Part shown: piece after piece, positions 17,019 through 25,352 of the stretch | Layout: every line of letters starts with the position of its first letter | How positions within the stretch are numbered: position 1 is the stretch's first letter | DNA from: Bog-877 sp049518775 | GTDB taxonomy: Bacteria; Chloroflexota; Dormibacteria; Aeolococcales; Bog-877 | Direction of reading: 5' to 3' | Length of the DNA stretch: 64,000 bases | NCBI GenBank assembly: GCA_049518775.1 | Contig: JBEKRL010000004.1 | Span: forward strand, 1-64,000 | Translations under genes and position numbers: made by a program | Notes under the pieces: model-generated | Databases searched by the model: none | Told to the model about the DNA's origin: nothing | The model's input: only the letters and a program-made list of their open reading frames with translations

Positions 17019-18248
17019 ATGCGATTCGCGGTCCTTGGCGGCAACGCGGCGTCGACGCTGCAGCTCGTCGATGCCATCGCCGCCTGGCCGGGCGGCCAGG
17101 ATCGCAGGCCTGAGATAGAGCTGATTCTCCACGGGCGGTCCTCCGAGCGGCTGGGCCTGATGGCGGCGGCGTGCCGTGCGCGGGCTGGACAGCTTGGCTT
17201 GGACCTTCGCGTGGTCGGCGAGGCCCAGCGCCCGGCGGCTCTGGACGGCGCGGACGTCGTCCTCAACCAGATACGCGTCGGCGGCCTGCAGGCGCGCTCC
17301 GTCGATGAATCGTTGGCCCACGACTTCGGCCTGCCTGGTGAGGAGACGTTGGGCCCGGGGGGCTTCGCCTGCGCGGTGCGCACGGTTCCTGCGCTGCGTC
17401 CGGTCTGGGGTGATGTCGCCCACTATGCGACGGGCAGCTTGGTGATCAACCTGACGAATCCCGCCGGGATCGTCCAGCAGGCTGCCAGGGCCGGGTTCGA
17501 GCTGGAGGTCGTAAGCGTCTGCGACAGCCCGGTGACCCTGCTCGACAGTGTCGCTGCGCGCCTGGGCCGGGGGAGCCAGGAGGTGCGATCACGGTACGTG
17601 GGGATGAACCACGTTGGCTGGTACCTGCCAGCGGACCTGGCCGAGCTGGACTCCCTGGGAGGCTTGGTCGAGGGGATTGACCCTGCACTTCCGCAGCTGC
17701 ACGCAGGCCTGCCGAGCGCCTACCTGCGCTACTACGTGCATCCTGACCGTGTACTTAGGGCGCAGTTGGGTCGGCCCACCCGTGCCCAGGAGTTGATGCG
17801 CATCCAGGAGGAGGTGCTGGGGTCGCTGCGGGGCGGGCCGGGCTCGATCTCCACGCCCTGGAAGCGGAGGGCGGTTTGGTACTCGCTCGCGGTTGTGCCG
17901 CTGGTCGATGCCTGGTTCAACGGGTCGGAGGAGACGCTCATCGTCGGCCTGCCCAACCGAGGACGCATCCCCTGGCTCCACGACGATGTCGTGATCGAGG
18001 CTGCGATCGCGATCCGGGTTCCTCAACGCCTGGACGTCCTCCCGCTGCCTGCCGTCCCCGAGCTGCCGCGCGCGCTCCTGTCCCAGCAGGCGGCGTTCGA
18101 GACTCTGACGACCCGGGCGCTGCTTGGGGCCGCCACCGAGGAAGGGCTGACACGAGCCTTGCTGGCGAACCCCATGGTGCGAAGCGTCGACCAAGCGCGT
18201 GGGCTGGTGGATGCCATCCGCCGAAGCGTGGAAGCTGGCCCTGGGTGA
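17019..18248 (+). CDS. Glycoside hydrolase family 4 (6-phospho-glycosidase-like, NAD/Mn dependent)
   Basis: A 409-aa protein. The Rossmann start is RFAVLGGNAASTLQLVDAI, with the GH4 core NLTNPAGIVQQAA (~residue 147), the metal cysteine in VVSVCDSPVTLL (~167) and the metal histidine in GMNHVGWYLP (~195). GH4 enzymes cleave glycosides by an oxidation/elimination route at C3, usually on 6-phospho-sugars. It starts 2 bases after the aminotransferase stop and shares one base with the kinase start. Product sugars would feed the adjacent dehydrogenase, aminotransferase and ROK kinase. Confidence 0.85.
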   Translation: MRFAVLGGNAASTLQLVDAIAAWPGGQDRRPEIELILHGRSSERLGLMAAACRARAGQLGLDLRVVGEAQRPAALDGADVVLNQIRVGGLQARSVDESLAHDFGLPGEETLGPGGFACAVRTVPALRPVWGDVAHYATGSLVINLTNPAGIVQQAARAGFELEVVSVCDSPVTLLDSVAARLGRGSQEVRSRYVGMNHVGWYLPADLAELDSLGGLVEGIDPALPQLHAGLPSAYLRYYVHPDRVLRAQLGRPTRAQELMRIQEEVLGSLRGGPGSISTPWKRRAVWYSLAVVPLVDAWFNGSEETLIVGLPNRGRIPWLHDDVVIEAAIAIRVPQRLDVLPLPAVPELPRALLSQQAAFETLTTRALLGAATEEGLTRALLANPMVRSVDQARGLVDAIRRSVEAGPG

Positions 18249-19267
18249 TGGACGGCTCGGCTGAGGTCCGCCATTCAGGGGTGCTGCTAGCTGCGGACGT
18301 CGGCGCTTCGAAGACTCTGGTTGCCTTGGTGGACCCTGGTCCCGGCGGTTGGACCTGGCTTGGCTCCCCGCTCCGCTTCGCGACACCTCAAGATCCAGCT
18401 GCCTTGGTCGAGCTGATCGCCCAGGCCGCTGAAGTGCGCGCCCGCGATGCCGGACGGTCGATCCGAGGCGCAGGGATAGCCATTCCCGGACCGCTCGATC
18501 CGGACCAGGGGATCGTTACCCATCTGCCGAATCTCGGCTGGCACAACGTCCCGTTCGCCAGGATGCTCACGGCTCGGCTTCACGTTCCCGTCGCCCTCAA
18601 TGACGATGCTCGCATGGGCGCACTCGGGGAGTGGGCGGTCGGCGCCGGTCGAGGTACCAACATCCTCGTCTTCGTGGCGGTGAGCACGGGGATTGGCTCC
18701 GGCCTGGTGATCGACGGGCGCCCGTACGTCGGCGCCCATGGGTTCGCGGGCGAGTTTGGCCACATTGTCGTGGACCCCAACGGCCCTCGCTGTGGCTGCG
18801 GCCACCGAGGATGCGTCGAGGCCTATGCGGGTGGACTCGCCCTGGCGCGCGCCGCCTGCCGGGCGTGGCCGCGCCGTCGGCTCGAGGACGGGAGTCCATC
18901 TCCGCGAACCGCGAGCGATGTCTTCCGCCTGGCACGGCAGCACCATCCGGTGGCGGCCTCGCTCGTCGACCAGGCCACCGACGCCCTCGCCCTGGGGATC
19001 GGCGCCATCGCGGCCGTATTCGACCCCGGGTTGATCGTGATCGGTGGCTCGGTGGCAATGGGCGAGCGGCGCTGGCTCGCCTCGGTGGTGGCTCGCGCCC
19101 GCCAGCGCTGCATTGCGGATGCCGGCAGAGAGATACGGGTCGCCCCGCCGGGCCTGGGAGGCCTCTCCTCGCTGGCCGGGGCTGCCCAGCTTGCCATTGG
19201 CGTCGGCGGCGAGGGAGCAACTGTGCCGGTGACCTCGTCAGCAAACGGCCACGGCGATTCCGGATGA
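18248..19267 (+). CDS. ROK-family sugar kinase
   Basis: A 339-aa kinase. The ATP loop is LAADVGASKTLVAL (~residue 15), NDDARMGALGEW follows, and the catalytic EFGHIVV precedes the zinc site CGCGHRGCVE (~180-189). The N-terminus has no HTH, so it is a kinase and not a ROK repressor. It probably phosphorylates a hexose or amino hexose. ATG 18248 overlaps the GH4 stop (TGATG). It is last in the five-gene operon; 19268-19544 follows with nothing recognisable. Confidence 0.9.
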   Translation: MDGSAEVRHSGVLLAADVGASKTLVALVDPGPGGWTWLGSPLRFATPQDPAALVELIAQAAEVRARDAGRSIRGAGIAIPGPLDPDQGIVTHLPNLGWHNVPFARMLTARLHVPVALNDDARMGALGEWAVGAGRGTNILVFVAVSTGIGSGLVIDGRPYVGAHGFAGEFGHIVVDPNGPRCGCGHRGCVEAYAGGLALARAACRAWPRRRLEDGSPSPRTASDVFRLARQHHPVAASLVDQATDALALGIGAIAAVFDPGLIVIGGSVAMGERRWLASVVARARQRCIADAGREIRVAPPGLGGLSSLAGAAQLAIGVGGEGATVPVTSSANGHGDSG

Positions 19268-19544
19268 CCTAGGTGGTGGGAGCAAGCAGGGGGCCGGTCT
19301 TCGCCGTGGGATCGGGGAGGACGAGGGTCTCCAACACCTGGCCGGTGCGGTATCTGTCAGGTAACGCGGCCGGGCCCTTGCTAGCGGGGCTGGGCCCGAC
19401 CCGGTGATGCTAGCTCCACAGAGGATGCCGAGCCTGCGGCTGCCTCCGTGGCGGAACTCCTTCCCCGGCACGGATCCCCATCAATCCGGCACCTTCTGAT
19501 CGTCCGACCCCGATTCCGGCTCGAACCTCCGCCGCTTGGGAGAG

Positions 19545-20039
19545 TCAGCCCCGGCTCTGGTGCGACCCGCCCTCGAGGCATCGGTGGACGGCCGCCAGCA
19601 CCTTGAGAAGGGCCTGGAGCTCCTGAGTGTCGAAGCCGCAGAGGAGCTGGAGCGCCTCCTGGTGGTGGTATCCGGAGGCCGCCTCGGCGGCGGCGATCCC
19701 CTCAGGCGAGAGCGCCGCGTGGACCACCCGGCGGTCGGCATCGTCACGGGTGCGGATCGCCAGCCCATGCTCCTCCAGGCGGTCCAGAGCCGAGCTGGCG
19801 GAGGGCAGGCTGATCCCCAGCGCTTCCGCCAGCGCTCCCACCGTGGCGGGGCCGATCTCGTGCAGCACCATCACCATGTGCATCTGCCCGACCGGCAGCT
19901 CTCGGTGGGCCCAGCGGCCTGCGGGCCCCTGGCGCCACTGCCGGGCTGCGGTCTCCTCCAGGGCGGCGAGCGCCTCCGCCCGAAGCTGGGTGCGGGCGGT
20001 GTCGGTTTGGAGGGCCTCGGTCGAGCCAGCGGTGGGCAT
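19545..20039 (-). CDS. MarR-family regulator of the adjacent MFS pump
   Basis: A 164-aa winged-helix protein. The recognition helix region is ALAEALGISLPSASSALDRL (~residues 68-87), and the wing is RTRDDADRRVVHAALSPEG. It starts 2 bases after the transporter stop, so the two are co-transcribed. The large palindrome ahead of the transporter is its likely operator. Confidence 0.88.
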   Translation of the reverse strand: MPTAGSTEALQTDTARTQLRAEALAALEETAARQWRQGPAGRWAHRELPVGQMHMVMVLHEIGPATVGALAEALGISLPSASSALDRLEEHGLAIRTRDDADRRVVHAALSPEGIAAAEAASGYHHQEALQLLCGFDTQELQALLKVLAAVHRCLEGGSHQSRG

Positions 20040-20041
20040 CG

Positions 20042-21712
20042 TCAGCCTCTCGGTGGGCCGGCCGCTACCAGCTGCTCTTCCCGGGCCGGCTCGGCGGGTG
20101 CCTCGGTTGACTCGGCCGGCGGTGCCTCGTGATGGGTGGTGCGCAGTGGCAGCTCCTTGAGGAAGAGGGTCGCCACCACCGCCAACACTGAGACCACCAA
20201 CCCGATCCGGAATGACGAGACGATGCCCTGGGCCAGGGCCTCGTGGATCGCTCTCACGATGGCGCCGATGTAGGGATGGGCGACCGCGGGCAGGACGTGG
20301 GCCAGCTCGGCACCCAGGTTGCCCACCCCGGTGAGGCTGCTGTTAGAGCTGGACGAGAGGTGGCCGGCGAGCGACGCCGGCACTCCGGCTCGGGCCAGGT
20401 CCTTGGGGACCTCGGTGGTGACAGCCGCGGAGAGCGAGGTCCCGGCGATGGCGAGGCCGATGGTGCCGCCGATCTGACGAACGAAGGTCAGGGTGCTGGT
20501 GGCCACACCCAGCTGGTTGATGGGGACCGAGTTCTGCACCACCAGGATGTAGCCGGACATGGACGGCCCGATGCCGATCCCGAGCACGAACAGCCAGCTC
20601 CAGAGGGGAAGGTTGCCGGTGGTGGCGGTGAGCTGGGTCATCAGCAACAGTCCCACCGTGAGGATCGCCATCGAGCCGACCAAGAGGGCCTTGTACCTAC
20701 CTGTGCGGGCGATCAGCAACCCGGCGCCGACGCTGGTCGCCATCAAGCCCAACAGCAGGGGCCAGAGCATGTAGCCGGAGGCAGTGGCGCTGATGCCCCG
20801 AACCGCCTGGTAGTAGCGGGGCATGAAGATCACCGCGATGAAGAAGGCGAAGGACATGAAGAAGATGGCCGCCTGCGAGGCCGCGTAGGTGCGGATCCGG
20901 AACAGGTGCAAGGGCAGGATCGGCTCCTTGGCCCGGCTCTCGATGTAGAGGAACACCAGTCCCAGCAGAGACCCCACCAGGATCAGCCCGCCGACCCGCC
21001 AGGAGAACCACGAGTAGGCGATCCCGGAGCTGCCCGAGAGGCCCTTTTCGGTGAGCCCGATCAGTATCGGCACCAGCGCCATGGAGAAGACCAGGGCGCC
21101 CAGGTAGTCGATCGAGGGGCTGGCCCCCTCCCGCTTGTGGTTGGGAAGCTGGGTGGCGATGACCGCCAGGGCGACGATCCCGATCGGGAGGTTGACGTAG
21201 AAGACCCAGTGCCAGCTGATGTTGTCGGTGATCCAGCCGCCCAGGAAGGGCCCCACCAAGAACGCGAGCCCGAAGACGGCCCCAAAGAAGCCCTGGTACT
21301 TGCCCCGCTCGCGGGGGGTGAAGAGGTCACCGATGACCGCCAGGGCGATCGGGAAGAGGGCGCCGGCGCCCAGGCCCTGAAGGCCCCGGAACAGGATCAG
21401 CTCGGTCATGTTCTGGGAGAGCCCGGAGAGGGCGGAGCCGACCAGGAACAGCCCGATGCCGATGATCAGAAGCAGCTTGCGTCCGAAGAGGTCGGAGAGC
21501 TTGCCGTAGATGGGCACGGTGATGGTGCTGGTCAGCAGGTACGCGGTCACCACCCACACGTAGAGGTTGTTCCCGCCTAGGTCGGTCACGATGGTGGGCA
21601 GGGCCGTCCCTACGACGGTCTGGTCCAGGGCGCTGAGGAAGAGCCCCAGCATCACCGCCGCCACGATGGCCAGCTTGGCGCGCTGGGAAAGGTGCATCAC
21701 GGGTTGGGGCAT
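20042..21712 (-). CDS. MFS multidrug transporter, DHA2 (EmrB/QacA) type
   Basis: A ~556-aa, 14-helix drug:proton antiporter. TM1 motif D1 is LFLSALDQTVVGTALPTIV, motif A is GKLSDLFGRKLLL, and motif C is GFFGAVFGLAFLVGPFLGGW. A ~40-residue polar loop near residue 450 is rich in Ser/Asn. The C-terminal tail is Glu/Ala-rich. It exports hydrophobic compounds of unknown identity, and co-transcription with MarR suggests induction by its substrate. ATG 21712 is preferred; TTG 21718 is also in frame. Confidence 0.92.
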   Translation of the reverse strand: MPQPVMHLSQRAKLAIVAAVMLGLFLSALDQTVVGTALPTIVTDLGGNNLYVWVVTAYLLTSTITVPIYGKLSDLFGRKLLLIIGIGLFLVGSALSGLSQNMTELILFRGLQGLGAGALFPIALAVIGDLFTPRERGKYQGFFGAVFGLAFLVGPFLGGWITDNISWHWVFYVNLPIGIVALAVIATQLPNHKREGASPSIDYLGALVFSMALVPILIGLTEKGLSGSSGIAYSWFSWRVGGLILVGSLLGLVFLYIESRAKEPILPLHLFRIRTYAASQAAIFFMSFAFFIAVIFMPRYYQAVRGISATASGYMLWPLLLGLMATSVGAGLLIARTGRYKALLVGSMAILTVGLLLMTQLTATTGNLPLWSWLFVLGIGIGPSMSGYILVVQNSVPINQLGVATSTLTFVRQIGGTIGLAIAGTSLSAAVTTEVPKDLARAGVPASLAGHLSSSSNSSLTGVGNLGAELAHVLPAVAHPYIGAIVRAIHEALAQGIVSSFRIGLVVSVLAVVATLFLKELPLRTTHHEAPPAESTEAPAEPAREEQLVAAGPPRG

Positions 21713-21774
21713 GGACAACGGAGGACCTCGAGATGGCTGCTGATCGCTCGGCGGCCGGGCCGCGGCGATAGCAG

Positions 21775-21815
21775 AAGGTTAGCTTGTCGAGAATAATTCT
21801 GTCAAGTCTAACCTT
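21775..21815 (-). promoter_or_regulatory. 41-base imperfect palindrome over the MFS-MarR promoter
   Basis: The arms AAGGTTAG...CTAACCTT, CTTG...CAAG and AGAATAATTCT make a nested dyad symmetric about ~21795. On the minus strand it contains TTGACA (21805-21800) and, 18 bases on, TAACCT (21781-21776), so an operator-bound MarR would cover the promoter. It overlaps the last 8 bases of the J-domain gene. Confidence 0.65.
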
Positions 21816-23187
21816 TGCCGATCTCGGGCTCGGCGGGGAACCCGAGGTTGTCCACGTAGGCGGCCCTGACTGAAGCGGCCAGGGTCAGGCCGGCCGCCTT
21901 GGGGTGGGAATGCACCCGAAAACGCAGCCGAGCGCCCCTCATTGCCACCAGGTGGACCCCATCCGGCTGATCTCGGAACAGACGCTCCAGCACCCGGCCG
22001 ACCAGCCTGGCCGCCGCGTCGCCCAGCCGGCGGTCCAGACCGCACTGGGACAGCGGCTCGCCCCAGGGGAGCCGGCCGGGGCCCCGGCCCGAGTCAAGCA
22101 GCCAGCTCCGGCTCGTCGGCAGGGCCTGGAGCAATCGCTCCAGGGCGGCCGGCGGCCGCCCCCCGTCCAGTGCCGAGCCCGGGAGCGGCTCGTAGCCATC
22201 CCGCCGGCCCCTCCGCGCCTCCAGGGCCCGCTGGGCTGAGCCCACCTCGGCCAAGCTGAGCTGGGCCACCGCGGCCAGTCCGTCCCAGCCCCGCTCCAGC
22301 GCGCCCATCGCCCGTCGGTCCTCGGCCCAGGCCGTGACCAGCGCCAGGGCGGGAGACGGGAGGCGGAGGTCGAGCAGAGCCTCCGAGTTGCGCCGCCTCG
22401 CCTCCTGCCGGTCTGCGGGACGGGGCTCCAAAGCCTGGTAGATCCCGCCCGGATGGGGCAGGTTGATCTCGTAGCCGGAGACGGAGAGCCTGCCCATGAG
22501 GCTGACGTCCGCCCGGTAGGGGAGTTCCTGGCGTCGGCCTGGGAAGGCGCTCGCCCATCGGGTCAGGGCTCGCTCCAGCTGCTGCAGCTTCCACTCCCCG
22601 TTCTCGTCCAGCTCCTCCTCGTCCGACCCCCGCGCCTCGGCGGGGCCCTCGAGCCCCACCATGGTCACGAGCCGGTGTCGCTCGACGAAGTCGGCTGCCC
22701 GCAGCGCCTCACGCAGGGCCGGATGGGGGGGCAGGTCTCCGATCAGCAACGGCGGCCTGGCGGCGTCCGCTGCTCGCCTCAGGAACCGCGAGAGCGACAG
22801 GTCCCAGTCGCCCCCGGGGATCGCGATGTGGAGGTCGCCGGGCCCGGTCCGGAGCAGCACCCCGACGAAGGGCCCAACACTCCATGCGGGTACCAGAGAT
22901 GGCCGCCGCCGGCGGGCGACGGGCTGGGGTTCCGCTCTGAGCAGGAGGTCGTACGCGGCCCGGCGCTCCGGGGTGGCCACCAGCGACCAGGCCGTCTGGA
23001 GCTGAGTGAACAGGGCGGTGGCCCGGGACTGATCGAGCCGGGAGAGAGCCGGCCGCCGGACCTGGACGTCGGGATGGAGCTCTCGGGCCCGGGCTCGATA
23101 ACTGCGGCGCAGCTCGGTCCAGCTGGCGGAGCGGGGCGCTCCCAGCACCGAGTAGACATCGAGCAGCGCGCGCTGCCTGGTCTTCAC
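21808..23187 (-). CDS. J-domain protein with a large uncharacterised C-terminal region
   Basis: A 459-aa protein. Residues ~8-82 form a J domain with the essential HPD (ARELHPDVQV, ~residue 38) and AYDLLL at its end, so it should stimulate an Hsp70 (DnaK) ATPase. The remaining ~370 residues lack the Gly/Phe-rich and zinc domains of DnaJ. They show no family I recognise and are rich in Leu/Arg/Ala. The last ~60 residues (RLRFRVHSHPKAAGLTLAAS) look like a beta-rich fold. GTG start at 23187. Confidence 0.75.
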   Translation of the reverse strand: MKTRQRALLDVYSVLGAPRSASWTELRRSYRARARELHPDVQVRRPALSRLDQSRATALFTQLQTAWSLVATPERRAAYDLLLRAEPQPVARRRRPSLVPAWSVGPFVGVLLRTGPGDLHIAIPGGDWDLSLSRFLRRAADAARPPLLIGDLPPHPALREALRAADFVERHRLVTMVGLEGPAEARGSDEEELDENGEWKLQQLERALTRWASAFPGRRQELPYRADVSLMGRLSVSGYEINLPHPGGIYQALEPRPADRQEARRRNSEALLDLRLPSPALALVTAWAEDRRAMGALERGWDGLAAVAQLSLAEVGSAQRALEARRGRRDGYEPLPGSALDGGRPPAALERLLQALPTSRSWLLDSGRGPGRLPWGEPLSQCGLDRRLGDAAARLVGRVLERLFRDQPDGVHLVAMRGARLRFRVHSHPKAAGLTLAASVRAAYVDNLGFPAEPEIGKG

Positions 23188-23499
23188 TTTGGGCGCGTGT
23201 CTAACTGCAGGCTGGGGACCAGTCCGCTGCGCTCGGGGGTGGAAGAGGGCCCGGGAGCAGGCTGGGGGCGGGGGAGAGCCTGCTCCGTTGCGGGGACACC
23301 TCGCCGGCGACCCGGAGCCTGCTGGTCGCCGCAGCCCCAGTTCCGCCGAGATCGGAGATCGGCCGCTGCGGCCAGCCGAGGGATGTCAGCAGTCGGCCGG
23401 CCTCGCCGGCCGGCCGCGCCGCCAGGCCCAGTGGCGCTCCCAGCCAGCCAGCGTGCCGACGTGGGAGCCTGGGGCTGGGCTGGGCCCTGGGCGCTGACC
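23188..23499. other. Intergenic stretch between MetRS and the J-domain gene
   Basis: No frame resembles a protein. The sequence is very GC-rich with short repeats of gccgg. It should contain the promoter for the J-domain gene; none stands out. Confidence 0.3.
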
Positions 23500-25308
23500 T
23501 CAGGTCTGGGCGTGGCCAGCCATCCGGGCCAGCTCGATCTCAGCCAGCTCCGGCTCCAGCTTGCGAAAGAGCGGCGCCGGTTCCCTAAGGCGTTGTCCCG
23601 CAGCCAGCCGGCTGGGGGCCCAGCTCACCTCCGGCGTGTCGTAGTCGCCAGTCAGCGCCAGGTGGGGGTCGTCCGCGGGGCCAACCAGTTCCAGGCGCGG
23701 CATCGGGGCGATCACCCCCTCGCCCCCCAGCATCTGGTGCAGACGCTGGCAGCTGAAGGGCAGGAAGGGGAGCAGCTGCACCTTGAGGTTGTCGATGCAG
23801 TTGAGAGCCACGTAGAGCACCGTCGCGGCGCGCTCCCGGTCGCTGGAGACCAGCCGCCAGGGCTCGTTGTCAGCGAGGTACTGGTTGACCAGGGCCGCCA
23901 GACCCATCGCCTCCGCCAAGGCGGCTTTGAAGCGGGCTGCGTCCAGCAGCCTGCCCACCGAATCGAAGCCGGCATCCACCTGTCCGATCAGTGCCTGGTC
24001 GGCCTCGGTCAGCTCCGCCGCCTGGGGCACCTCCCCAAACTGGCGCTTGGCAATGGCGAGGGTCCGATTGACCAGGTTGCCCCAGGTGGCCACCAGCTCG
24101 TCGTTGTTGCGGCGGATGAACTCGGCCCAGGTGAAGTCGGTGTCCTGGGTCTCGGGCCCGGCGGCGGTCAGGTAGTAGCGGAGCGAGTCCGGGTCGTAGC
24201 GGCTGAGGAAGTCGCGGACCTCGATGGAAATGCCCCGGCTGTTGGAGAATTTCTGGCCCTCCTGGGTCAGGAACTCGCTGCTGACTAGGTTCTCCGGCAG
24301 TACCAGCGGCAGGTTGGGTGGCCCGCCCCCCAACTCCCCGCCGCTGCCATAGCCGAGGAGCATGCTGGGCCAGATCACGCTGTGGAAGATGATGTTGTCC
24401 TTGCCCATGAAGTAGAAGTGGCTGGCCTCCGGGTTCTGCCACCAAGCCCGCCAGGCCTCGGGCTCACCCCGGCCCAGGGCCCACTCCACACTGGCCGAGA
24501 GGTAGCCCACCACGGCGTCGAACCAGACGTAGATCAGCTTGTCATCCCGCTCGGCGAACTCCGGCAAGGGAATGCGAACCCCCCAGTCGATGTCCCTGGT
24601 GACCGCCCTGGGCTTGAGGTCGGCCACCACGTTGAGCGAGAAACTGCGCACGTTGCTGCGCCAGCCCGACTTGGACCCGATCCAGTCGGCGAGAGCCCCC
24701 GCGAAGGCGGGCAGATCCAGGAAGAAGTGCTCGGACTCCCGGAAGACCGGCGGCTCCCCGTCGATCCTCGAGCGGGGCTCGATCAGTTCGGTAGGGTCCA
24801 GCAGCCGGCCGCAGCTGTCGCACTGGTCGCCACGGGCGCCCTCGTAACCGCAGTGGGGGCAGGTACCCTCGATGTAACGGTCGGGCAGGGCCCGCCCGTT
24901 GGCGGCCGAGAAGGCGCCATGCTGGGCTTGGCGCAGGAGGTAGCCCCGGTCGTGCAGGGTCTTGAAGACGTCTTGGACCACTCGGGCGTGGTTGGCGGTG
25001 GTGGTCCTGGTGAAGAGGTCGTAGCTGAGCCCGAGCCGGAGCAGGTCCTCGGCGATGACCTGGTTGTAGCGGTCGGCGATCTGGCGCGGGCTGATACCCT
25101 CCCGGTCGGCCGCGACCAGGATGGGGGTGCCGTGCTCGTCGGTACCGCTCACCATCAGCACCATCGCTCCCCGCAGCCGCTGATACCTGGCGAAGATGTC
25201 GGAGGGAACGCCGAACCCGGCGACGTGACCGATGTGGCGAGGCCCGCTGGCGTAGGGCCAGGCCACCGCGACCAGCACGTGAGCCGTGCCTGGGCGAGAT
25301 GCACTCAA
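23500..25308 (-). CDS. metG: Methionyl-tRNA synthetase
   Basis: This class I synthetase charges tRNA-Met. The HIGH box is SGPRHIGHVAGFG near the N-terminus. A four-Cys zinc knuckle of E. coli type is CPHCGY...CDSCGR (~residues 148-167), and the tRNA-binding helical domain follows. The KMSKS loop reads KFSNSRG, an atypical variant lacking the second lysine. There is no C-terminal Trbp111-like domain. The start is uncertain: TTG 25308 or GTG 25278. The frame extends to 25377, which would overlap the divergent glycosyltransferase. Confidence 0.92.
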   Translation of the reverse strand: MSASRPGTAHVLVAVAWPYASGPRHIGHVAGFGVPSDIFARYQRLRGAMVLMVSGTDEHGTPILVAADREGISPRQIADRYNQVIAEDLLRLGLSYDLFTRTTTANHARVVQDVFKTLHDRGYLLRQAQHGAFSAANGRALPDRYIEGTCPHCGYEGARGDQCDSCGRLLDPTELIEPRSRIDGEPPVFRESEHFFLDLPAFAGALADWIGSKSGWRSNVRSFSLNVVADLKPRAVTRDIDWGVRIPLPEFAERDDKLIYVWFDAVVGYLSASVEWALGRGEPEAWRAWWQNPEASHFYFMGKDNIIFHSVIWPSMLLGYGSGGELGGGPPNLPLVLPENLVSSEFLTQEGQKFSNSRGISIEVRDFLSRYDPDSLRYYLTAAGPETQDTDFTWAEFIRRNNDELVATWGNLVNRTLAIAKRQFGEVPQAAELTEADQALIGQVDAGFDSVGRLLDAARFKAALAEAMGLAALVNQYLADNEPWRLVSSDRERAATVLYVALNCIDNLKVQLLPFLPFSCQRLHQMLGGEGVIAPMPRLELVGPADDPHLALTGDYDTPEVSWAPSRLAAGQRLREPAPLFRKLEPELAEIELARMAGHAQT

Positions 25309-25352
25309 GATCGGATCGATGGTAGCCGGTCGACTGTGAGTGAGGTGGAACA

